45,984 nucleotides of DNA from Pseudomonadota bacterium. Lineage in GTDB: Bacteria > Desulfobacterota > Desulfovibrionia > Desulfovibrionales > Desulfovibrionaceae. The notes under the pieces were generated by a model that was given only the letters and a program-made list of their open reading frames with translations, was not told where the DNA came from and did no database searches. How positions within the stretch are numbered: position 1 is the stretch's first letter; every line of letters starts with the position of its first letter. Position numbers and translations under genes: made by a program. Of the stretch, positions 8,051 through 15,925 are shown piece after piece. The stretch lies in the NCBI GenBank assembly GCA_023403845.1, contig JAEYDL010000005.1, positions 1 through 45,984 of the forward strand. Reading direction: 5' to 3'.

Positions 8051-8515
8051 TCATCCGACCTTGCATACGTCGACCCATTCTCCGCCGGTGGCCCGTTCAA
8101 GATCGACGAGAGAAAGACAAACCGCATTGTTGGGTGCTCCCGCAGCCGGATACACCGGATCAAACGCCCGCAGACTGACATCCAGATACACACGCACGCC
8201 ATCGTTCAGCGCGAACGGGCAGACGCCCCCGACAGGATGGCCTATCAGTTCAAGAACCTCCTCTCCCTGCGGGAAACGAGCCTTTTCCCTGAAACGATCC
8301 TTGAATTTCCGGTTGTCGATCCGGGCCGTGCCCATGACGACAATGACAATGGGACCTGAAGCCGTTTTGAAAGACAGTGTCTTGGCGATTCGCCCCGGTT
8401 CGCACCCGGCGGCCTGCGCGGCCAGCTCCACCGTGGCGCTGGATGTGGAAAATTCGATGTACCGGTCCAGCAGTCCGAACTGCTCCAGATGTCCTTTTAC
8501 TGCATCAACGCTCAT
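8051..8515 (-). CDS. YbaK/ProX-family aminoacyl-tRNA deacylase
   Basis: A 154-residue single-domain protein of the YbaK/EbsC/ProXp family, which hydrolyses mischarged aminoacyl-tRNA (for example Ala- or Cys-tRNA-Pro) in the cytoplasm. Family marks are the AKTLSFKTASGPIVIVVMGT region with the catalytic-type lysine, the run KFKDRF, and the GHPVGGVCPFAL loop that shapes the editing pocket. Length matches free-standing family members. ATG 8515 gives a complete N-terminus. It is divergent from rpsB and convergent with the radical SAM gene. Which mischarged tRNA it edits cannot be read from the sequence. Confidence 0.9.
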   Translation of the reverse strand: MSVDAVKGHLEQFGLLDRYIEFSTSSATVELAAQAAGCEPGRIAKTLSFKTASGPIVIVVMGTARIDNRKFKDRFREKARFPQGEEVLELIGHPVGGVCPFALNDGVRVYLDVSLRAFDPVYPAAGAPNNAVCLSLVDLERATGGEWVDVCKVG

Positions 8516-8920
8516 GGCTATGCGACTCCACGAAATTTGGAAAAGTATGCAACCGCGTCAGCGGTCTGCCGCCCTGTGTAACGCGGGATGGAGAAAAAAG
8601 CCACCCGGAGTCGAAGAGGCCAAGAGGTACCCGCAAACCATACAAGGATAAAATCATATATTCACCATAATTATCATGAATAACAAATCTAAAAGCTTCA
8701 CCGCCTTGCGTGTGCGGATGCGCATGGTCGTCTCAGCTCTGCCAGAGAGCTTGACAACACCCCTTTCATGCCCTAAAAATTGACAGCTTTTTATCAAGCA
8801 CACTCCGGCAGCGGCCTGGGGTGCTCGTCCGCTTCTCCGGCAGGGGTCGGAACGGGGCGTCCGGGTAGAAGGGTCAGGGTCGGGGTGGAAGCAAACCCCC
8901 ATGTCGAAGGAGACATTCTC
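8516..8920. other. Divergent intergenic region with rpsB leader
   Basis: About 400 bases between the YbaK-like gene and rpsB. It holds the rpsB promoter (8751-8779) and then an untranslated leader of roughly 130 bases rich in GGGTC/GGGGT strings. In many bacteria S2 represses its own mRNA, so a regulatory fold is possible, but I could not define one with confidence. Confidence 0.5.
8751..8779 (+). promoter_or_regulatory. Probable sigma-70 promoter of rpsB-tsf
   Basis: A perfect -35 box TTGACA (8751-8756), a spacer of 17 bases and TAAAAA (8774-8779). It lies about 140 bases upstream of the rpsB start, in the right orientation for the ribosomal-protein operon. Confidence 0.65.
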
Positions 8921-9706
8921 ATGGCATACGTAAGCATGAAGCAGATGCTGGAAACGGGCGTGCACTTCGGTCACCAGACCCGTCGCTGGAACCCCAAGAT
9001 GCGTCCGTTCATTTTCGGCGCCCGCAACGGGATCCATATCATCGACCTCCAGCAGACCGTGAAACTGTACCGCACGGCGCACGACAAGATCGTGGAAACC
9101 GTGGCCAACGGCGGACGCGTGCTGTTCATCGGCACCAAGCGTCAGGCTCAGGAAACCGTTGCCGCCGAAGCTGCTCGCGCAGGTCAGTTCTCCGTGACCA
9201 ACCGCTGGATGGGCGGCACGCTCACCAACTTCGCGACCATTCAAAAGAGCATCGAACGTCTGAAGAAGCTCGAAGCCATGTTTGAAGACGGTTCCGTAAA
9301 CCGTTATCAGAAGAAGGAAGTCCTGACCCTGCAGCGCGAGATGGCCAAGCTCGAACTGACCCTCGGCGGCATCAAGGACATGGAACGCCTTCCCCAGCTG
9401 GCCTTTATCATTGACCCCAACCGTGAAGAAATCGCGGTGAAGGAATGCCGCAAACTTGGCATCCCGATTGTGGCCGTGACCGATACCAACTGTGATCCCG
9501 ACCTCATCGACTACATCATTCCCGGCAACGACGACGCCATTCGCGCCATCAAGCTGTTTGCGACCGCCATGGCCGAAGCCTGCCTCGAAGGTGAAGCCAT
9601 GCGTAAGGACGCCAAGAACAAGGACGCCGAGGAAGAACTGAAAAAGGCCGCCGCCGCTGAAGCCAAGGGTGAAGAACCCGTGGCCGAAGAAGCCGCCGCC
9701 GAATAA
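8921..9706 (+). CDS. rpsB: 30S ribosomal protein S2
   Basis: A 261-residue S2 protein, a structural part of the small ribosomal subunit needed for S1 binding and translation initiation. The start MAYVSMKQMLETGVHFGHQT and the following RRWNPKMRPFIFGARNGIHI are diagnostic for S2. The core includes the NRWMGGTLTNF and IDPNREEIAVKECRKLGIP regions. The last 30 residues are an acidic, alanine-rich tail, common in this bacterial group. ATG 8921 has AAGGAG about nine bases upstream; the open frame continues 141 bases further up, but this has no S2 similarity. Followed after 21 bases by tsf, the usual pair. Confidence 0.98.
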   Translation: MAYVSMKQMLETGVHFGHQTRRWNPKMRPFIFGARNGIHIIDLQQTVKLYRTAHDKIVETVANGGRVLFIGTKRQAQETVAAEAARAGQFSVTNRWMGGTLTNFATIQKSIERLKKLEAMFEDGSVNRYQKKEVLTLQREMAKLELTLGGIKDMERLPQLAFIIDPNREEIAVKECRKLGIPIVAVTDTNCDPDLIDYIIPGNDDAIRAIKLFATAMAEACLEGEAMRKDAKNKDAEEELKKAAAAEAKGEEPVAEEAAAE

Positions 9707-9727
9707 ATTTTCTATTCTGGAGAGAAC

Positions 9728-10609
9728 ATGAGCATCACCGCCTCTATGGTTAAAGAGCTCCGCGAGAAGACCGGCGCGGGCATGATGGATTGCAAGAAAG
9801 CCCTCCAGGAAGTGGAAGGCGATCTGGAAAAGGCCATTGACTGGCTCCGCCAGAAGGGTCTGTCCAAGGCGGCCAAAAAGGCCGGACGTGCCACTTCCGA
9901 GGGCCTCGTGGGCTTTGAAGTGGCTGCTGACGGCAAGAGCGCCGCGCTCATTGAAGTGAAGTGCGAAACCGACTTCGTGGCTCGCGGCGAAAAGTTCCAG
10001 GACTTCGTCAGCAAGTTGACCGCCCAGATCATGAACAGCGTTCCCGCCGATGAAGCCGCCCTGCTTGCTGCTCCTTCCGTGGCCGAGGCCGGTCGCACCG
10101 TGCAGGACCTCCTGAACGAAGCCATTGCCACCATCGGCGAAAACATGCAGCTCGGCCGCTTCGTGAAGATGGAGATGACCGGTCCCGGCATGATCGGCAG
10201 CTATCTGCACTCCAACGGCAAGATCGCCGTACTCGTGGAGATGCAGGCCGGTTCCGACGAAGCTGCCGCAAGCGAAGCCTTCCATGATCTTGCGAAGAAC
10301 GTAGCCATGCAGGTCGCCGCTACTTCTCCGCTTGCCGTTTCCGCCGACAGCCTTGATCCGGCTCTCGTCGAGCGCGAACGCGAAGTGTACCGCGAAAAGG
10401 CCCGTGAAGAAGGCAAGCCCGAAAATATCGTGGAAAAGATCGCCGAAGGCGCTGTCAAGAAGTACTGCAAGGAAGTCTGCCTCCTTGATCAGCCCTACAT
10501 CCGTGACGACAAGATGTCCGTCAACGACTTGATCAAGAATGCCGTAAAGACTATCGGCGCTCCCGTCAGCGTGGTTCGTTTCGTACGAATCCAGCTCGGT
10601 GCCGAATAG
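9728..10609 (+). CDS. tsf: Elongation factor Ts
   Basis: A 293-residue EF-Ts, the guanine-nucleotide exchange factor that recycles EF-Tu in the cytoplasm. The N-terminal UBA-type domain (residues 1-50) has VKELREKTGAGMMDCKKALQ. The core has the TDFVAR motif that contacts EF-Tu. The C-terminal dimer part ends ...VVRFVRIQLGAE. GGAGAGA lies before ATG 9728. Second gene of the rpsB-tsf unit, closed by the terminator at 10631. Confidence 0.98.
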   Translation: MSITASMVKELREKTGAGMMDCKKALQEVEGDLEKAIDWLRQKGLSKAAKKAGRATSEGLVGFEVAADGKSAALIEVKCETDFVARGEKFQDFVSKLTAQIMNSVPADEAALLAAPSVAEAGRTVQDLLNEAIATIGENMQLGRFVKMEMTGPGMIGSYLHSNGKIAVLVEMQAGSDEAAASEAFHDLAKNVAMQVAATSPLAVSADSLDPALVEREREVYREKAREEGKPENIVEKIAEGAVKKYCKEVCLLDQPYIRDDKMSVNDLIKNAVKTIGAPVSVVRFVRIQLGAE

Positions 10610-10630
10610 GCATTACCAAGACCGTCAGGA

Positions 10631-10653
10631 GGGGGGCTCTGCCCCCCTTTTTT
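10631..10653 (+). terminator. Rho-independent terminator after tsf
   Basis: GGGGGGC (10631-10637), a 3-base loop and GCCCCCC (10641-10647) are followed by six T. It separates rpsB-tsf from the sugar genes that follow. Confidence 0.85.
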
Positions 10654-10802
10654 GTAACCGCCGCGCTTGCTGGCGAGCCATCCTTCCTCTATCATGCATT
10701 TGCCGATCTTCCCCGGAAAACGGGGCAACGGTCCGGCGCAGAACGGATACCGGACGTTTTCCGTGCGGGAAACGTGCCGTGAAGACAGCTGGAGAAGCAT
10801 CC

Positions 10803-11963
10803 ATGCGAGACACATTTCTGGTTTTCGGCCAACCGCTCATCGAACAGGCTGAAATGGATGAAGTGCTGGATTCCATGCACGCCGCATGGCTTGGAACGGG
10901 TCCCAAGGTTCACCGCTTCGAGAAGGATTTCGCCCGCTACGAGGGCGTCCCGGACGCTGCTGCACTGAACTCCTGCACCGCCGGGCTGCATATGGCGTTT
11001 ATGGCCCTTCGACTACAGCCGGGGGACGAGGTCATCACCACGGCCATGACCTTCTGCGCAACCGTCAATACCATCATTCACGCCGGAGCCACGCCGGTCC
11101 TCGCGGACATCAACCCTGTCACCCAGTGCATTGATCCTGCCTCTGTCGAGTCCCGCATTACTCCCCGCACCAGGGCCATAGCCGTGGTTCATTTCGCCGG
11201 ACGCGCCTGTGATATGGACGCCATCATGGCGATTGCCGAAAAATACCATCTGGCCGTGGTCGAGGACTGCGCCCATGCCATTGAAACCGAGTATCACGGT
11301 CGAAAGGCCGGGACCATCGGAGATATCGGCTGCTTCAGTTTCTACAGCACCAAAAATGTCGTCACCGGAGAAGGCGGCATGGTCATTGCCAAGGATCAGG
11401 CCGTACTGGATCGCATTCGCATCATGGCCCTGCACGGCATGAGCGCGGATGCCTGGGCACGTTTTTCCGACGCGGGCTACAAGCATTATCAGGTGGTGGA
11501 CCTCGGTTTCAAATACAACATGATGGACCTTCAGGCCGCCATCGGCATCCATCAGCTCCAGCGCGTGGAACATAACTGGGAACGTCGCCGCGAGCTCTGG
11601 GAACGCTACTGCACGGCCTTTGCCGATCTCCCTCTTATCCTGCCCGCCCCTGTTGAACCCGACACGCGGCATGCCTTTCATCTTTTCACCATCGGCGTGG
11701 ACAAGGATCTGTGCGGCGTCGAACGCGATGATATGCTGACTGCTCTTCACAAACGCAACATCGGCTCCGGAGTGCATTATCTGGCCATTCCTGAACATCC
11801 GTTCTACCGAAACCGCTTCGGCTGGAAGCCGGAAGACACACCCAGAGCCACGGCATGGGGACGCAAGACCCTCTCGCTGCCCATGGGACCGAAACTCAGC
11901 GACCAAGATGCGGAAGACGTCATTGAAGCGGTGCGGGACATCATTCAAGAGAGTCACGCATGA
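10803..11963 (+). CDS. DegT/DnrJ/EryC1-family sugar aminotransferase
   Basis: A 386-residue PLP-dependent aminotransferase of the family that adds an amino group to nucleotide-linked keto sugars for surface polysaccharides. Visible marks: LNSCTAGLHMAFMAL (PLP phosphate region), ITTAMTFCATVNTIIHAGATPVLADIN, VVEDCAHAIETEYHGRKAGTIGDI (the PLP-contacting D/H motif) and FYSTKNVVTGEGGMV with the PLP-binding lysine. ATG 10803 follows GGAGAAGC and gives a normal-length protein; the upstream open frame covers the tsf terminator and is not coding. Its stop overlaps the start of the glycosyltransferase at 11960 (ATGA), so the two are coupled. The nucleotide sugar is unknown. Confidence 0.92.
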   Translation: MRDTFLVFGQPLIEQAEMDEVLDSMHAAWLGTGPKVHRFEKDFARYEGVPDAAALNSCTAGLHMAFMALRLQPGDEVITTAMTFCATVNTIIHAGATPVLADINPVTQCIDPASVESRITPRTRAIAVVHFAGRACDMDAIMAIAEKYHLAVVEDCAHAIETEYHGRKAGTIGDIGCFSFYSTKNVVTGEGGMVIAKDQAVLDRIRIMALHGMSADAWARFSDAGYKHYQVVDLGFKYNMMDLQAAIGIHQLQRVEHNWERRRELWERYCTAFADLPLILPAPVEPDTRHAFHLFTIGVDKDLCGVERDDMLTALHKRNIGSGVHYLAIPEHPFYRNRFGWKPEDTPRATAWGRKTLSLPMGPKLSDQDAEDVIEAVRDIIQESHA

Positions 11964-12745
11964 GTTCCATCACCGGACTCGTTCTGACCTATAACGGAGA
12001 ACGCCTGCTGGCCCGTTGTCTGGATTCTCTGGGCTTCTGCGAACGTATTCTCGTGATCGACTCCTTCAGCACGGACAGGACCGAAGTCATTGCCCGCGAG
12101 GCCGGCTGCATCTTCGTGCAGCACAAATGGGAAGGACCTGCAGCTCAGTTCGCCTATGCCTTTGAGCTGCTGGACGAGATGGGAGCCGAATGGGTCTTCA
12201 GCCTTGATCAGGACGAGCTATGTTCGCCTGAACTCCGGGAGTCTGTTCTCCGCGCAACAGCCGAGGCCGACTTGCAGCAAAAAAATCTTGCGGGCTTCTG
12301 GATCTCCCGTCGATCCTGGTACTATGACCGTTTTCTCATGCACAGCGGCTGGTACCCCGACCGTCTGCTGCGGGTATTTCGAAATGGTCGCATGAACGCG
12401 AGCGTCAGCGGGGCGCATTATTCCTTCCATCCCCTCGGTTCTGCACAACGCATCGACGGCGATATCCTGCATTACCCCTACAGCAGTTTTCGGGAACATC
12501 TGGACAAGATCAACTCCTATGCCCAGCAGGGAGCCGACGACCTCGCGGCCCGGGGCAAACATGGCGGCATTCTTGCCGGACTCGCGCACGGGTTCGGTCG
12601 CTTTTTGCGCATCTACGTGCTGAAGAAAGGTTTTCTCGACGGCAGAGCCGGGTTCATCAATGCGGCTCACGGCGCCTTTTACGCCTTTCTCAAGTATGTG
12701 CGCGTCGATGAAGGAAACTGGGGTTCCCCTTACAATCATGGATAA
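11960..12745 (+). CDS. Glycosyltransferase family 2, WaaE/KdtX-like
   Basis: A 261-residue cytoplasmic GT2 enzyme. It starts with ITGLVLTYNGERLLARCLDS and has the nucleotide-sugar region VIDSFSTDRTEVIAREAG and the metal-binding acidic motif SLDQDE (near residue 80). The motif ISRRSWYYDRFLMHSGWYPD followed by RLLRVFRNGR is the pattern seen in WaaE/KdtX proteins, which add glucose to the lipopolysaccharide inner core. A C-terminal basic and aromatic stretch could sit at the membrane. It overlaps the aminotransferase by four bases and is 17 bases from pyrH, so a sugar-modification pair sits within the translation/nucleotide gene block. Confidence 0.88.
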   Translation: MSSITGLVLTYNGERLLARCLDSLGFCERILVIDSFSTDRTEVIAREAGCIFVQHKWEGPAAQFAYAFELLDEMGAEWVFSLDQDELCSPELRESVLRATAEADLQQKNLAGFWISRRSWYYDRFLMHSGWYPDRLLRVFRNGRMNASVSGAHYSFHPLGSAQRIDGDILHYPYSSFREHLDKINSYAQQGADDLAARGKHGGILAGLAHGFGRFLRIYVLKKGFLDGRAGFINAAHGAFYAFLKYVRVDEGNWGSPYNHG

Positions 12746-12762
12746 CACACGGAGAGAGGACG

Positions 12763-13479
12763 ATGGCACAGCTCAAGTACAAACGGGTATTGCTCAAGCT
12801 CAGCGGCGAGGCGCTGGCCGGCGAAAAGCAGATAGGTATTGACCCGCATACTGTTTCAAAGATATGTGCAGAGATTGCCCATGTCGTTGATCTGGGACTT
12901 GAAGTAGCTCTGGTCATCGGCGGAGGAAACATCTTCCGGGGCCTGTCCGCTTCGGCTGAAGGCATGGACCGTTCCTCGGCCGACTACATGGGCATGCTGG
13001 CTACGGTGCTCAACGCGCTGGCCGTGCAGGACGCGCTGGAAAAGACCGGACATCCCACCCGCGTTCTCTCCGCCATCGCCATGCAGGAAGTCTGCGAACC
13101 CTATGTGCGCCGCCGCGCCATGCGCCATCTGGAAAAAGGCCGCGTCATCATCTGCGCCGCAGGAACGGGCAACCCCTACTTTACCACGGACACGACTGCC
13201 GCCCTGCGCGGCATGGAACTCAAATGCGATGCCATCATCAAGGCCACCAAGGTGGACGGCGTCTACGACAAGGATCCCATGAAGCATGATGACGCAGTCA
13301 TGTTCAAGCATCTCAGCTATGAGGATACTCTGCGCCGCCACCTCAAAGTGATGGATTCCACGGCGATCACGCTGGCGCAGGAAAACAGAATGCCCATCAT
13401 CGTCTGCAACATGTTCAACGGAAGCATCAAAAAGGTGGTCACCGGCGAAAATCCCGGAACCACGATCGAAGGAGAATAA
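12763..13479 (+). CDS. pyrH: UMP kinase
   Basis: A 238-residue bacterial UMP kinase of the amino-acid kinase fold; it phosphorylates UMP to UDP as a hexamer controlled by GTP and UTP. The ATP-site start YKRVLLKLSGEALAGEK is followed by VALVIGGGNIFRG, the SADYMGMLATVLNALA dimer helix, GTGNPYFTTDTTAALR (UMP binding) and ATKVDGVYDKDP. Length is normal. GAGAGGACG precedes ATG 12763. Two bases separate it from frr, the standard partner. Confidence 0.98.
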   Translation: MAQLKYKRVLLKLSGEALAGEKQIGIDPHTVSKICAEIAHVVDLGLEVALVIGGGNIFRGLSASAEGMDRSSADYMGMLATVLNALAVQDALEKTGHPTRVLSAIAMQEVCEPYVRRRAMRHLEKGRVIICAAGTGNPYFTTDTTAALRGMELKCDAIIKATKVDGVYDKDPMKHDDAVMFKHLSYEDTLRRHLKVMDSTAITLAQENRMPIIVCNMFNGSIKKVVTGENPGTTIEGE

Positions 13480-13481
13480 GC

Positions 13482-14042
13482 ATGGACAAGGATACGGTTC
13501 TGCTCGAAGCCGAAGAAAAAATGGAAAAGGCCCTGGTCAGTCTGGATCGCGAGTTTGGACGTCTGCGTACAGGTCGTGCCTCCACCAGCCTTGTGGACCC
13601 CATCAAGGTCGACTATTACGGCACGCCTACCCCCATCAGTCAGCTGGCCTCCGTCGCCGTGCCGGACAGTCGGACAATCACCATTCAGCCCTGGGACCGC
13701 GGCGCATTCGCCGGAGTGGAAAAGGCCATTCTGAAGTCCGACCTCGGCCTCACTCCGATCAATGACGGCAAGATTATCCGCATCTCCATTCCTCCGCTGA
13801 CCGAAGAACGCCGCAAGGAGCTGGTCAAGGTCTCCCGCAAGTACGGCGAAGACGCCAAGGTCGCCGTGCGCAACGTGCGCCGCGACGCCAACGATCAGCT
13901 CAAGAAGCTGGAAAAGGAGAAGGCCATCTCCGAGGACGAGCTGAAGAAAGCCACCGACGACGTTCAGAAGATCACGGACAAGTATGTGGCCAGGGTCGAC
14001 GAGAAATGTCAGGCCAAAGACAAGGAAATCATGGACCTGTAA
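13482..14042 (+). CDS. frr: Ribosome recycling factor
   Basis: A 186-residue RRF, which with EF-G splits the ribosome after termination. It has the three-helix-bundle sequence with LRTGRASTSLVDPIKVDYYG, the TITIQPWDRG region and the C-terminal helices IRISIPPLTEERRKELVKVS and VRNVRRDAND. Normal length. Its ATG follows the pyrH stop directly, so the pair is translated together. A GC-rich hairpin follows. Confidence 0.98.
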   Translation: MDKDTVLLEAEEKMEKALVSLDREFGRLRTGRASTSLVDPIKVDYYGTPTPISQLASVAVPDSRTITIQPWDRGAFAGVEKAILKSDLGLTPINDGKIIRISIPPLTEERRKELVKVSRKYGEDAKVAVRNVRRDANDQLKKLEKEKAISEDELKKATDDVQKITDKYVARVDEKCQAKDKEIMDL

Positions 14043-14050
14043 GTTTCGGG

Positions 14051-14083
14051 AAGGCCCCGGCGGAACTTCGCGCGGGGCCTTCG
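14051..14083 (+). terminator. GC-rich hairpin between frr and uppS
   Basis: GAAGGCCCCG (14051-14060) pairs with CGGGGCCTTC (14074-14083). The following sequence is pyrimidine-rich but has no U-run, so this is a weak or partial terminator, or an RNA processing site that separates expression of frr from uppS. Confidence 0.45.
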
Positions 14084-14117
14084 GCCTCCTCTCCTTCTTC
14101 GGTCATCGAGCCCTGCC

Positions 14118-14834
14118 ATGTCAGCATCCCCTTCCGTTCTTCCCGCCCACCTTGCCGTCATCATGGACGGCAACGGACGCTGGGCGCAGGCCCGAGGTCT
14201 GTCCCGCAGCGAAGGGCACAAGGCGGGCGTCCGCGCCGCCAAGGCCATCGTCACCGAATGTCGCAAGCTCGGCATCCCTCATCTGACGCTCTATACGTTC
14301 TCTCAGGAAAACTGGGGTCGTCCCAGAGACGAGGTAGCTCTGCTCTTCCAGCTGCTGGTCAGCTTTCTGGGACAGGAGCTGCCCGGGATGCTGGAAAACG
14401 ATATCCGGCTGTGCGTGCTCGGGGACCTTGCCGGTCTGCCTCTGGCCGCCCGCACAGCTTTGGGGCATGCCCTGAAAAAGACGGAACATTGCTCCAGCAT
14501 GACCGTCAATCTGGCGCTCAACTATTCAGGACGAGAAGAAATCCTTCGGGCCGTCCGCGCCCTGCTCGCTCGTGGAATTCCTCCCGATGAGCTGACGGAA
14601 GAACGCTTCGCCGCCGAACTGTACACCACCGGCCAGCCTGATCCCGATCTGATCATCAGGACCAGCGGAGAATACAGGCTGAGCAACTATCTTATCTACC
14701 AGAGCGCCTACAGCGAACTCTACTTTACCCCCGTTTTCTGGCCGGATTTCGGTGCGAAAGAGCTGCACGAGGCCCTTGATGCCTACGCGGGCCGCAACCG
14801 CCGTTTCGGGCTTACCCAGGAGCAGATTCGATGA
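14118..14834 (+). CDS. uppS: Undecaprenyl diphosphate synthase
   Basis: A 238-residue cis-prenyltransferase that adds isopentenyl units to make C55 undecaprenyl diphosphate, the lipid carrier for peptidoglycan and O-antigen. The catalytic motif HLAVIMDGNGRWAQARGL contains the essential Asp. ESLYTFSxENW is present as LTLYTFSQENWGRP. The C-terminal DPDLIIRTSGEYRLSNYLIY and YSELYFTPVFWPDF motifs bind isopentenyl diphosphate. Length is normal. Its stop overlaps the start of cdsA by four bases. Confidence 0.98.
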   Translation: MSASPSVLPAHLAVIMDGNGRWAQARGLSRSEGHKAGVRAAKAIVTECRKLGIPHLTLYTFSQENWGRPRDEVALLFQLLVSFLGQELPGMLENDIRLCVLGDLAGLPLAARTALGHALKKTEHCSSMTVNLALNYSGREEILRAVRALLARGIPPDELTEERFAAELYTTGQPDPDLIIRTSGEYRLSNYLIYQSAYSELYFTPVFWPDFGAKELHEALDAYAGRNRRFGLTQEQIR

Positions 14835-15631
14835 TCATCGCCTCAAAGCATCTTCCCCGCATCATTACCGGAGCAGTACTCATTGCGATCCTCATCGCAG
14901 CGCTCAAACTTTCCGGCCCCTACCTCTTCGGCCTGCTGCTGATTTTCACGCTCGTGGGGCTGTGGGAATTCTACAGCATGTTCTGGCCGCAGCGCGACTA
15001 TCTCGGCGGTCGCATTCTCGGCATCATTCTCGGCGGGGTCATCCTTGCGGCGACCTGGCATCACCCGGACAATCTCGTACCAGCGATCGGCGGCGCAACG
15101 CTTCTGCTGGCCTGCACCTTCCTTTTCAGCTGGTCCAGAAATGATGCCCACCGTTTCACCGAGGTCGCCGTGCTCGGCGCGGGACTTCTCTACGTGCCCC
15201 TGCTTCTCATGCCCGCCATGTGGCTCAGTCTGCCCGAACAGTGCCTGCTCTTGTGCATCCCCGCAGTTTCGGACACCGTCGCCTACTTCACGGGCTCACG
15301 TTTCGGACGACACAAGATCTGGCCCAAGGTAAGCCCCAAGAAAAGTATCGAAGGCAGCGCCGCCGGACTCGCCGCCTCCATGCTGGTCAGCCTCGTTTTC
15401 GGCCTGACCCTCGGCAGCGGCAGCGTCGAATCCTTCCTTCTGCTCGGTTTCGGCCTCGGCATCATGGCCCAGCTCGGCGATTTCTTCGAATCCGCCCTGA
15501 AACGTTCACGCTCGGTCAAGGATTCTGGCAAAATCCTGCCGGGACACGGCGGCATCCTCGACAGGGTGGACAGCCTGCTGTTCGTCATCCCCAGCTATGC
15601 CGTCGCCACCTCGCTGTGGACGTTCTTCTAG
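14831..15631 (+). CDS. cdsA: Phosphatidate cytidylyltransferase
   Basis: A 266-residue inner-membrane enzyme that converts phosphatidic acid and CTP to CDP-diacylglycerol, the branch point of phospholipid synthesis. About seven hydrophobic helices are visible. The C-terminal signature is complete: DTVAYFTGSRFGRHKIWPKV, then SPKKSIEGSAAGL and, later, DFFESALKRSRSVKDSGKIL and PGHGGILDRVDSLLF. It starts inside the end of uppS (ATGA overlap) and is followed by a strong terminator. Confidence 0.97.
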   Translation: MIIASKHLPRIITGAVLIAILIAALKLSGPYLFGLLLIFTLVGLWEFYSMFWPQRDYLGGRILGIILGGVILAATWHHPDNLVPAIGGATLLLACTFLFSWSRNDAHRFTEVAVLGAGLLYVPLLLMPAMWLSLPEQCLLLCIPAVSDTVAYFTGSRFGRHKIWPKVSPKKSIEGSAAGLAASMLVSLVFGLTLGSGSVESFLLLGFGLGIMAQLGDFFESALKRSRSVKDSGKILPGHGGILDRVDSLLFVIPSYAVATSLWTFF

Positions 15632-15687
15632 AGCATTAACCGTATCTGCAAACTGAACATCGACAAAACATTTACTGCACGCATCAT

Positions 15688-15718
15688 AAAAAGACCCCGG
15701 TGGTACCGGGGTCTTTTT
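15688..15718 (+). terminator. Strong terminator after cdsA
   Basis: AAAGACCCCGGT (to 15701) pairs with ACCGGGGTCTTT (from 15705) around a 3-base loop, followed by more T. The flanking A and T runs make it work in both directions. It ends the pyrH-frr-uppS-cdsA unit, so dxr must have its own promoter in 15719-15925. Confidence 0.88.
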
Positions 15719-15925
15719 ATCTTTCCATGCTCTTTCGAGAGGCAAAAGATAAATATACCGTACGCACAGTGGCACAGACCAGGGGAAAATCATTTCCGTC
15801 CGGTCCCCGGGGGGGAGACAAAGAGAACGTTTCCTTCTATTCTGTGTCCCGCTGCGGGAGCTGCCCGCAACTTTCCGGACCCGGCTCCCTTGCCCCGTCC
15901 GTAACCCAATACCATCCGAGTCATC

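Noticed and set aside
8780..8920. Possible riboswitch or S2-binding fold in the rpsB leader
   Set aside because: I could not find a consistent secondary structure or known consensus by eye.
8654..10285. 543-codon minus-strand frame opposite rpsB and tsf
   Set aside because: It is the complement of two certain genes and shows the Gly/His-rich composition typical of such shadows.
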